A DNA stretch of 5,641 nt. Origin: Bacteroidota bacterium (GTDB lineage: Bacteria; Bacteroidota; Ignavibacteria; UBA10030). The DNA is taken from contig JALONE010000095.1 in the NCBI GenBank assembly GCA_025455125.1, positions 1 through 5,641 of the forward strand. The letters run 5' to 3'. The position numbers were made by a program, and so were the translations under genes. Below, piece by piece: positions 1 through 5,641 of this stretch; position 1 is the stretch's first letter, and each line of letters begins with the position of its first letter. A model generated the notes under the pieces. That model ran no database searches. It had not been told where the DNA came from and saw only the letters and a list, made by a program, of their open reading frames with translations.

Positions 1-960
1 GCTATCGCTACGTATGCATCCGAAACGAAGGCCGATGTCGTTCACTTCCAGCATTCGATCGGAGTGTCCGCGCTCAGTGTGAACGCTGTCGCAGACCGGG
101 GCATTAGCACGGTGATGACTGTGCGCGACGCGTGGTTGCTGTGCGATCAGATCCATCTCGTTCACTCCACCGGGGAATACTGTCTTGCCGGTCCGGAGAG
201 CATGGAGAAGTGCGCCCGATGTCATATCGATAGAAATGGAGGGGAAGCGTCTCCCGCGCGGCTCGACTCCGTTCGTGCTGTCCTTGAGCGGCGCACCAAC
301 GGAGCGCGTGCAGCATTCCACGCGGCGGATGAGATCATCGTATCGTCACGCTTCATGCGATCCGTCCTTGAGAAGAGCGGATTCCGTCACGAGCATCTCC
401 GGGTCGTTCCGCACGGCGTCCGGGAATTTGGCGTCCAACCGTGGAAGCGGGATAATCGTGTGTTGCGTTTCGCGTTCCTGGGTGGGATCTACCACACGAA
501 AGGACTCGACGTCGCGATTCGTGCGTTCCGCTCCATCGCTGCACCCGATATCGCGCTGCACATCCACGGGCATCCGGTGCATGATCGCTATTTCAAGGAA
601 TGGATCGAGGAAGCAGAGCGCGATTCGCGCGTCCGGTATGCGGGACCGTATGATGAACAGAGTCTCGGTTCCATTTTGGCGGAATCCGATGTCGTGATCG
701 TTCCGTCCCGTTTCGAAAGCTACTGTCACGTTGTCCGTGAGGCGCTTCATGCGCGGGTGCCCGTCATCGCCTCAAACATCGGCGGGATCCCGGAGGCTGT
801 GAACCATGGCGTCAACGGATTGCTCGTCACGCCGGGGGATGTGGACGACCTGGCGCGCGCGATTTCTGTCTTTGTGAATGATCGGACGAAGGCGGAGGAA
901 TTCCGGAAACGGATCGGTCCGGTCCGTGGAATGCAAGAGAACGTCGATGAGATCGAGCGG
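1..960 (+). other. GT4-type glycosyltransferase domain (N-terminally cut by the window edge)
   Basis: This domain transfers a sugar from a nucleotide-sugar donor using the GT-B fold of retaining family 4 enzymes. The N-terminal Rossmann part shows DVVHFQHSIG (12-21) and TVRDAWLLCD (40-49). A loop with four cysteines follows (C48, C61, C71, C74; the last two as CARC). The donor-binding half starts near residue 156 with FAFLGGIYHTKG, where K167-G168 is the usual phosphate-contacting pair. The E-x7-E signature is present as E239 and E247 within SRFESYCHVVREAL. It is followed by PVIASNIGGIPEAV and NGLLVTPGD, both standard for the family. The closing helix ends near ERVYREVLAR. All expected donor-side motifs are present, so the domain is probably active. 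The sugar specificity cannot be told. Confidence 0.92.
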
Positions 961-3900
961 GTCTATCGAGAGGTTCTGGCGCGATCGAGTGCCGGTAACG
1001 CGGTGGCACATGCCGCGCGGAGGGCTGATGCGGCGACGCGGCTCATTGCCTTTCACCTGCCGCAATTCCACCCGATCCCGGAGAACGACCGGTGGTGGGG
1101 AAAAGGATTCACCGAGTGGACGAATGTCGCGAAAGCCAAACCGCTGTTCGAAGGACACTATCAGCCGCATTTGCCGGCAGATCTTGGCTTCTATGACTTG
1201 CGCCTCCGGGAGGCGCGGCGCGCACAGGGGGAACTGGCCCGTGCACATGGCATAGAAGGATTCTGCTTCTGGCATTACTGGTTCGACGGAAAACTCCTGC
1301 TGGAACGGCCTCTCCTGGAGATGCTTGAAACAGGCGATCCCGACATCTCGTTTTGCCTCGCATGGGCGAATGAGAACTGGACCAGGCGATGGGACGGACA
1401 GGAACAGGAGATCATCCAGCCGCAAACGTACGGCGGCGAACTCGATGATGCTGCACACTTCCGATGGTTGCTTCCGTTCTTCCGCGATCCCCGCGCCGTC
1501 AGGATCGACGGCAAACCGGTCTTCCTGATCTACCGACCGGCGAACATTCCGCAAGTGTCGCAGATGATCGCGCGATGGCGGTCGTTTGCACGCGATGCGG
1601 GATTGCCGGGACTATTTTTGTTGGCGATCAAGACGTCGTTTGAGGAGAACGAGCGGAGCTGGATCGCCGAAGGTTTTGACGGCGAGGTTCTGTTCCAGCC
1701 GAACTTCGGTGTTGCCTTGGACGTTGCTGAGCAGCATCAGCGTTCCCTCGGTGTGGAACGTCTCCCCGGCGATCCGATCGTTGCACCCTATGCTGCCGTG
1801 TGGCCGGAACTGGCAAAGCTGTCCGCGCGTGCCGCCAAGGATGACCGATTCTTTGCGAGCGTTGTCCCGGGGTGGGACAACACGCCGCGCCGTGCGAAGA
1901 ATCCGCTGGTGTGGCATGAAGCCTCGCCGGAAGAGTTCCAGAAATGGTTGACGCTCGAACTGCGGCGCGTGCAACAACGGCCGTTCGACCGTCGTCTGGT
2001 GTTCCTCAATGCATGGAATGAGTGGGCGGAGGGGAATCATCTGGAACCCGACCAACGCCACGGTGCCGGATATCTGAATGCCGTCCGTTCGGCGTTGCGA
2101 GAGGTCGCAAGTGCTTCGATCGACGTCCTCGAAGTCATCGACGGCGCGCGTGTTCTGAGCTCTGAAGGGAAACTGCCCGATGCGATCGCCGCTCTGGAGC
2201 AGGCGGTCCATTCCGGCGTCAAAGACGGCGCGATCGCCAATGAGTTGGCCGTGTTGCTCTACAGGATGGGTCGTACGCGTGAAGCTGTCGAACAACTTGA
2301 GCGGGCGCATGCGCTTGCTCCACGAGACACAAATATCCGAAAGAACTTGGCAGAGTTGCGAACCGCGGATGGACGCATCGATGAGGCGGCGGACTTGCTC
2401 CGGGGAGCCCTCGCCGTCGACCCGCATGATGCAGATATCCATGTCGCTTATGCAGGATCCTCCATTCAGAGGGGCTTGGTGGAAGAGGCTCTCGTGCACG
2501 TGGCACGGGCTTTGGCGCTCGACCCGCAGCATCGTGCAGCAGCCGATCTGATGGAAGCGCTGGAGCGACGACAGACCGATCGAAGAACTTCTTCCGAAGC
2601 AGGACGGAAGAACGGCCATCTCCCCGTCCGCGTTTACCGCTCTCTCGGAGAGTACCGCGCAAGTCACGATTCAGACATGGCTGGTCGCCGAATGCAAGAG
2701 GAGCGGGAACAGCATTGGATGGCCCATGGAGGCGAATTTGCGGTCCCGGGTCATTGTGCCGTGTGCGGCACCGAGTCGTCGTTCCTTGTTGATCTGGAAT
2801 ACGCAGGCGAGCGTAACGGAACACGTGTTCCGAATTGGCGCGAACGCATGGTGTGTCCGACCTGCGGATTGAATAACCGTATGCGCGCGGCTCTCCACAT
2901 TGCGAAGATAGAATTGGGTCTGGGGCAGGGCAAGCTCATCTATGTGACCGAGCAATCCACATCGCTCTACCATCAGCTCCGGCAGCGATTTGGTTCGGTG
3001 GAAGGAAGCGAGTTTCTGGGGAACGCCGTTCCCCTAGGCGGGGTTGACAGCCGGGGCATCCGCAATGAAGACCTCACGCGGCTCACCTATCGCACGGCAT
3101 CATTCGATGCGATCCTCTCCTTCGAAGTGTTGGAGCATATCCCCGCGTATGATCGAGCCCTTGCCGAATGTTGTCGTGTCCTGCGGCCCGGTGGTATCTT
3201 CCTGTTCTCGGTCCCCTTCGCGCCGAATTCGTATGAGCATGTTGTCCGTGCCCGTGTGCGGGACGATGGCTCGATCGAACATCTGCTTCCTCCGGAGTAT
3301 CACGGCGATCCGTTGAGCCAGGAGGGTTGTCTTGCATACTATCACTTCGGCTGGCGGATTCTGGACGATCTGCTTCGTGCCGGATTCGGGGAGCCCCGTG
3401 CGTTGGGGGTCTGGTCGGAATTCTACGGCTATCTCGGACCCGAGCAGGTGTTCTTTGCAGCTGTCAAGCCTGCGACGACCAAGCGCGATGTGGCGGATGG
3501 GACAGGCGTCGCTGCGGCAGTCGTGAAAGAACGATTCGCGAAGGCGGTAGAACTGCGAGACGCAGGAGATCATCCTGGAGCGGAGGCCGCTTTGCGCGAG
3601 GTCGTAAGGCTCGATCCCCACTATGCCGAGGCGTACAACGAACTCGCCGCGATCCGCTACCATGCAGGGGACACGGAAGACGCCCGGCGCATTCTCCGCG
3701 ACGGCGCAGCGAATGTCCCCGGAGATGTGACGATCGTGCGGAATCTCGCCGATGTCAGTCTCGAGTGTTCGGACGCCGAAGGAGCACGCGATGCGGCGTT
3801 TCGCATCCTGCAGCTGGCGCCGGACGATGTGGACGCGTACTTCACGCTGGGAAGCGCGATGCTGAGCCTGAAATTGTATGCCCGAGCGGCGGATTATTTC

Positions 3901-4020
3901 CAGCGGGTGAAACGCCTCAATCCTGATCATCCCCACATTGACGACGTGTTGGCTGCGTTGCCGAAGGTCGAACAACACAAACGGCCCGTTCAACAGTCCC
4001 GATCGCGAACGAAGAAATGA
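1..4020 (+). CDS. Giant multi-domain glycan protein: GT4 - WbsX/GH99-like - TPR - methyltransferase - TPR (5' partial)
   Basis: This gene probably builds and modifies a surface glycan in the cytoplasm. The frame is open from base 1 to the TGA at 4018-4020, giving 1339 residues with the N-terminus missing. The GTG at 64 is not the likely start: the codons before it (DVVHFQHSIG, residues 12-21) already match the GT4 N-terminal domain, and that domain normally has about 80 more residues upstream. Domain order: GT4 transferase (1 to about 320), WbsX/GH99-like (about 345-705), four TPRs (711-846), a polar linker, zinc ribbon plus class I methyltransferase (about 915-1157), four TPRs (1176-1311), and a basic Lys/Arg-rich tail. 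I see no membrane segment. Each domain looks intact, so this appears to be a true fusion and not a decayed gene. It lies three bases upstream of a second glycosyltransferase gene in the same frame. Sugar donor, acceptor and methylation target are unknown. The domain calls are firm; the pathway is inferred. Confidence 0.93.
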   Translation, partial: AIATYASETKADVVHFQHSIGVSALSVNAVADRGISTVMTVRDAWLLCDQIHLVHSTGEYCLAGPESMEKCARCHIDRNGGEASPARLDSVRAVLERRTNGARAAFHAADEIIVSSRFMRSVLEKSGFRHEHLRVVPHGVREFGVQPWKRDNRVLRFAFLGGIYHTKGLDVAIRAFRSIAAPDIALHIHGHPVHDRYFKEWIEEAERDSRVRYAGPYDEQSLGSILAESDVVIVPSRFESYCHVVREALHARVPVIASNIGGIPEAVNHGVNGLLVTPGDVDDLARAISVFVNDRTKAEEFRKRIGPVRGMQENVDEIERVYREVLARSSAGNAVAHAARRADAATRLIAFHLPQFHPIPENDRWWGKGFTEWTNVAKAKPLFEGHYQPHLPADLGFYDLRLREARRAQGELARAHGIEGFCFWHYWFDGKLLLERPLLEMLETGDPDISFCLAWANENWTRRWDGQEQEIIQPQTYGGELDDAAHFRWLLPFFRDPRAVRIDGKPVFLIYRPANIPQVSQMIARWRSFARDAGLPGLFLLAIKTSFEENERSWIAEGFDGEVLFQPNFGVALDVAEQHQRSLGVERLPGDPIVAPYAAVWPELAKLSARAAKDDRFFASVVPGWDNTPRRAKNPLVWHEASPEEFQKWLTLELRRVQQRPFDRRLVFLNAWNEWAEGNHLEPDQRHGAGYLNAVRSALREVASASIDVLEVIDGARVLSSEGKLPDAIAALEQAVHSGVKDGAIANELAVLLYRMGRTREAVEQLERAHALAPRDTNIRKNLAELRTADGRIDEAADLLRGALAVDPHDADIHVAYAGSSIQRGLVEEALVHVARALALDPQHRAAADLMEALERRQTDRRTSSEAGRKNGHLPVRVYRSLGEYRASHDSDMAGRRMQEEREQHWMAHGGEFAVPGHCAVCGTESSFLVDLEYAGERNGTRVPNWRERMVCPTCGLNNRMRAALHIAKIELGLGQGKLIYVTEQSTSLYHQLRQRFGSVEGSEFLGNAVPLGGVDSRGIRNEDLTRLTYRTASFDAILSFEVLEHIPAYDRALAECCRVLRPGGIFLFSVPFAPNSYEHVVRARVRDDGSIEHLLPPEYHGDPLSQEGCLAYYHFGWRILDDLLRAGFGEPRALGVWSEFYGYLGPEQVFFAAVKPATTKRDVADGTGVAAAVVKERFAKAVELRDAGDHPGAEAALREVVRLDPHYAEAYNELAAIRYHAGDTEDARRILRDGAANVPGDVTIVRNLADVSLECSDAEGARDAAFRILQLAPDDVDAYFTLGSAMLSLKLYARAADYFQRVKRLNPDHPHIDDVLAALPKVEQHKRPVQQSRSRTKK
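1033..2115 (+). other. WbsX / GH99-like domain
   Basis: This is a full-length domain (about 360 residues, the usual size) of the WbsX family, found in O-antigen and capsule loci and related to GH99 endo-alpha-mannosidase-type TIM barrels. The sequence shows the family opening RLIAFHLPQFHPIPEND (347-363), then WWGKGFTEWTNV (365-376), the GIEGFCFWHYWFDGK segment, WANENWTRRWDG (455-466), PGWDNTPR, and the closing NAWNEWAEGNHLEPD (670-684). The family is often labelled glycosyltransferase, but its biochemical role is not well settled. The NEWAE motif places E674 and E677 three residues apart, as the catalytic acids of GH99 are in NEWHE. A hydrolase-like or transglycosidase-like activity is therefore at least as plausible as a classical transferase. 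The domain sits directly behind GT4 with only a short Ala/Arg linker. Confidence 0.93.
2131..2538 (+). other. TPR array 1 (four 34-residue repeats)
   Basis: Four consecutive 34-residue tetratricopeptide units occupy residues 711-744, 745-778, 779-812 and 813-846 with no insertions or deletions between them. They show the TPR pattern: a small residue near position 8, Gly near 13 in three of four, Ala near 20, and a Pro near 30 in the last three (LAPRD, VDPHD, LDPQH). Such arrays form a superhelical groove that binds protein partners. Here the array separates the WbsX-like domain from the methyltransferase, so it may act as a spacer and docking surface. A polar linker, rich in Arg and Gln, follows at about 847-890. 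Confidence 0.9.
2743..3471 (+). other. Zinc-ribbon plus class I SAM methyltransferase domain
   Basis: This domain probably methylates a sugar or other glycan-related substrate with S-adenosylmethionine. It opens with a four-cysteine ribbon, C919-x2-C922 and C952-x2-C955, likely to bind zinc. The methyltransferase core then shows an acidic residue after strand 2 (GSEFLG, 1002-1007), NEDLTRLTY (1022-1030), FDAILSFEVLEHIP (1035-1048) and LRPGGIFLFSVPF (1061-1073). Later motifs are PPEYHGDP (1097-1104) and a FGW. The glycine-rich motif I that normally cradles SAM is absent; LIYVTEQSTSLYHQL (979-993) occupies its place. Similar ribbon-headed methyltransferases in polysaccharide loci also have a non-glycine loop here, so this looks like a subfamily trait rather than damage. 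The substrate is unknown. Confidence 0.87.
3526..3933 (+). other. TPR array 2 (four 34-residue repeats) and basic C-terminal tail
   Basis: Four exact 34-residue TPR units lie at residues 1176-1209, 1210-1243, 1244-1277 and 1278-1311. Units end with LDPHYA, VPGDV, LAPDDV and LNPDHP, and the consensus small and aromatic residues are kept (for example AYNELA, AYFTLG). After the array, residues about 1312-1339 form a linker and a basic tail (HKRP...SRSRTKK) that ends at the TGA. The tail looks like a natural C-terminus. The array repeats the architecture of the earlier TPR block, but the two blocks are clearly diverged in sequence. Confidence 0.9.
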
Positions 4021-4047
4021 CCCATGACGCATCCCGGTGAACGCATG
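4011..4047 (+). promoter_or_regulatory. Gene junction and candidate ribosome-binding sites for the second gene
   Basis: The first gene's TGA (4018-4020) is followed by CCC and then ATG (4024-4026) in the same frame. A weak purine-rich GAAGAA (4011-4016) stands seven bases before this ATG. A second in-frame ATG at 4045 has GGTGA (4036-4040) four bases upstream, so it is a real alternative start. Neither site is a strong Shine-Dalgarno sequence. The close spacing points to translational coupling, with ribosomes ending the first gene and re-initiating on the second. No promoter or terminator fits in the gap. Confidence 0.5.
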
Positions 4048-5641
4048 ACCCCGCTGACCATAACCGAAATCGAATCGACGCTGCAACGCCATTACGATGA
4101 GGCGGATTCCGCTGGCGTGAAGACGTACCTCGACGGCCTCCTTGCGAACGGTGCAATGGCGGCCGACCTGCGAGGCCGTGTCGCTCATCTCCGCGGAAGA
4201 GCGGCGTTCCATCTTGGCGAATGGAAGGAAGCTGAACACTATTTTCTCCAGGCGGTCTCGCTGTCCCCCGCCGACTGGTTCAGCATGTTCTACCTCGGCC
4301 GGGTCGCTGAAGAGCTGGGAAATGCTGACCGAGCCCTCGCGTTGTATGCCCGATGTGTCGCGGATCAGCCTGGCATGGCGCACGTCGCCGACTTCATGAC
4401 GACGCATCTGCTCCGGTCTCCGTCTGGACTGGCACCGATCGATGCGCGTTCGATCGCGTTTCATCCGACGCAACGGACACGCGTCCCTCTGATCTCCATC
4501 TTCATCCTGTGCTACAACAAAGTGGAATTCACCGTCCGATGTCTGCGCGCACTCGAACAGAACACCGACTATGGGAATTACGAGGTCATTCTCGTCGACA
4601 ATGCGTCGGTCGATGACACGCCGCCTCTGCTCGAGACCTACGCACGGCGGATGACGTATGTCCGGGCACCGCAGAATCTGGGATTTGTCGGCGGGAACAA
4701 CCTTGCTGCTCTGCACGCGAGCGGCGAGTTCATCGTCTTCTTGAACAATGACACCGAGCCACAATCCGGTTGGCTGACGGAACTTCATCAACAATTTATC
4801 CGCGACGCGCGTGTGGGTGCTGCCGGCTCGATGTTGCTGTACCCGAACGGGATGCTGCAGGAGGCGGGCGGAGCGGTATTTAGCGACGCCACCGGGTGGA
4901 ATTACGGTCGAGGGCAGGACCCGAGGATCGGGAAGTTCACTTTCGTTCGTGAAGTGGATTACTGCTCGGCGGCAGCGCTCATGGTCCGTCGTGATCTGTT
5001 CGAGCGGCTGGGCAGGTTCGATGAACGTTATGCGCCCGCGTACTACGAGGATACGGATCTTTGTTTTGGAATCCGAAAGCTTGGATACAAGGTCATCTAC
5101 TGTCCGACGTCGAAGGTCATTCATCACGAGGGAGTAACAGCGGGAACAAATACCGGATCCGGATTTAAGCAGTATCAAGTCGTGAACGCCCGGACGTTTG
5201 CCGACAAATGGGCATGCGAACTGGAACGGCAGCATTCCAGCAAGACGGGGTCGCCGTATCTCTTTTCCAACAGAAGCAACGGCAAGCGCGTCCTCATCAT
5301 CGACGATATCCCGCCGCTCCCCGATCGTGCATCTGGAAGTCTCAAGATGTATCACACAGTCCTGCAAATGGTGCAGTTGGGATATCATGTGACGTACGTC
5401 CACCTTCGAAAGGGGAACTTCGATGAAACGGCCGTCAAACACATTGATCGCCTCAAAGGAATGGGAGTAGAGTTCCAGTGGTTTGAATATGAACTGTGGT
5501 GGATATATCGACAAACCCCTGAAGTCGTCCCGCTGCTCGATCGTCTCATCAACTCAATGGAGTTCGCCAAACGGCATCTTGATCTTGTGTACATCTGCTT
5601 TTGGCAATTTGGGGAATATTTCATCGACAGGATCCGTACTG
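4024..5641 (+). CDS. Multi-domain glycosyltransferase: TPR-like - GT2 - GT4-like (3' partial)
   Basis: This gene adds sugars to a growing surface glycan in the cytoplasm. The frame is open from ATG 4024 to the window end (539 codons), so the C-terminus is missing. The ATG at 4045 is an alternative start. Residues 52-85 and 86-119 are two 34-residue TPR-like units, possibly preceded by a degenerate one. Residues 155 to about 400 form a complete inverting GT2 domain of the rhamnosyltransferase-like group: ISIFILCYNK at its start, VILVDNASVDDT (188-199), NLGFVGGNN (218-226), LNNDTEP (240-246, the metal/nucleotide site), YYEDTDLC (340-347, candidate catalytic acids E342/D343) and VIHHEG (365-370). 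From about residue 421, KRVLIIDDIPPLPDRASGS begins a second Rossmann unit like the N-terminal half of GT4-type enzymes, reaching DLVYICFWQFG near the edge. Two transferases in one chain suggest two successive linkages. The donors are not readable. The GT2 call is firm and the GT4-like call is moderate because it is cut. Confidence 0.92.
   Translation, partial: MTHPGERMTPLTITEIESTLQRHYDEADSAGVKTYLDGLLANGAMAADLRGRVAHLRGRAAFHLGEWKEAEHYFLQAVSLSPADWFSMFYLGRVAEELGNADRALALYARCVADQPGMAHVADFMTTHLLRSPSGLAPIDARSIAFHPTQRTRVPLISIFILCYNKVEFTVRCLRALEQNTDYGNYEVILVDNASVDDTPPLLETYARRMTYVRAPQNLGFVGGNNLAALHASGEFIVFLNNDTEPQSGWLTELHQQFIRDARVGAAGSMLLYPNGMLQEAGGAVFSDATGWNYGRGQDPRIGKFTFVREVDYCSAAALMVRRDLFERLGRFDERYAPAYYEDTDLCFGIRKLGYKVIYCPTSKVIHHEGVTAGTNTGSGFKQYQVVNARTFADKWACELERQHSSKTGSPYLFSNRSNGKRVLIIDDIPPLPDRASGSLKMYHTVLQMVQLGYHVTYVHLRKGNFDETAVKHIDRLKGMGVEFQWFEYELWWIYRQTPEVVPLLDRLINSMEFAKRHLDLVYICFWQFGEYFIDRIRT
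4177..4380 (+). other. TPR-like pair at the N-terminus of the GT2 protein
   Basis: Two 34-residue helical repeats (residues 52-85 and 86-119 of the second protein) carry TPR-type spacing: HLGEWKEAEHYFLQAV with LSPAD, then YLGRVAEELGNADRALALY. They are weaker than the arrays in the upstream protein. Their presence in both neighbouring proteins suggests, but does not prove, that the two bind each other or a common partner. Confidence 0.7.
5281..5641 (+). other. Start of a GT4-like (GT-B) transferase domain, cut by the window edge
   Basis: Residues 420-539 of the second protein hold the first Rossmann half of a GT-B-type transferase. RVLIIDDIPPLPDRASGSLK (422-441) is the typical opening of the second transferase module in GT2-GT4 fusions, with the PDRxSGS loop after strand 1. 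It is followed by MVQLGYHVTYV and later DLVYICFW. The donor-binding half with the E-x7-E signature would lie beyond the window, so activity cannot be judged. Confidence 0.65.

Noticed and set aside
64..66. GTG at 64 as the start of the first gene
   Set aside because: The frame is open to base 1 and the preceding residues match the conserved GT4 N-terminal strand, so the true start lies upstream of the window.
1861..1881. Perfect 8-bp inverted repeat with a 5-base loop (possible hairpin)
   Set aside because: It lies mid-gene and encodes the WbsX PGWDN motif. There is no T-run or gene end near it, so it is not a terminator and is most simply a coincidence of coding.
2182..2237. Two GCGATCGC octamers as a cyanobacterial HIP1 signature
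   Set aside because: Two copies are too few to assign a cyanobacterial origin, and both also fit ordinary codon pairs (GCG-ATC-GCC) in the TPR region.
346..2667. Further long minus-strand frames at 346-750, 772-1554 and 1612-2667
   Set aside because: All share the same opposite-codon phase and the same explanation. Their translations are Arg-rich and without domain patterns.
2539..2742. Possible hidden gene boundary or internal start in the linker between TPR array 1 and the methyltransferase
   Set aside because: The frame has no stop there, and no convincing ribosome-binding site precedes the in-frame ATGs at 2551, 2677 or 2692. A polar linker is the simpler reading.
3018..3034. Perfect 7-bp inverted repeat with a 3-base loop
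   Set aside because: It is inside the methyltransferase coding region with no associated regulatory context. A similar 6-bp one occurs at 1201-1215, so short stems are expected in this composition.
3100..5514. An 804-residue open frame on the minus strand spanning both genes
   Set aside because: Its codons lie exactly opposite the sense codons, so its stops would need TTA, CTA or TCA in the sense frame, and these are rare in G/C-ending genes (TCA at 3100 ends it). Its translation shows no recognisable domain, while the sense strand shows clear enzyme motifs throughout. It is a shadow.

Overview
The window is entirely coding on the + strand. It holds parts of two very large, multi-domain surface-polysaccharide proteins and has no gene-less stretch longer than three bases. 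No RNA gene, insertion sequence, CRISPR array, attachment site or terminator is visible. The sequence looks bacterial, with moderately high G+C and a preference for G/C at third codon positions. The content fits an O-antigen, capsule or similar glycan locus. The taxon cannot be fixed from the sequence.

Region 1 (1-4020) is one reading frame that is already open at the first base, so its N-terminus lies upstream. The 1339 residues present read, in order: a GT4 glycosyltransferase; a complete WbsX/GH99-like domain; four tetratricopeptide repeats; a zinc-ribbon-headed SAM methyltransferase with an atypical SAM-binding loop; four more tetratricopeptide repeats; and a short basic tail. Residue numbers for this protein count from base 1 of the window.

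Region 2 (4024 to the window end) begins three bases after the first stop, in the same frame, and runs off the right edge. It encodes a short TPR-like N-terminus, a complete GT2 glycosyltransferase of the rhamnosyltransferase-like type, and the first half of a second sugar-transferase fold (GT4-like). Having no stop inside the window, it is easily missed by ORF callers that need one.

The two genes are almost certainly co-transcribed and translationally coupled. Together they carry at least three glycosyltransferase modules, one glycosidase-like module and one methyltransferase module joined by TPR scaffolds. I infer a cytoplasmic assembly line that builds and modifies a glycan. Its sugar substrates and acceptor (lipid-linked glycan or protein) cannot be read from this window.
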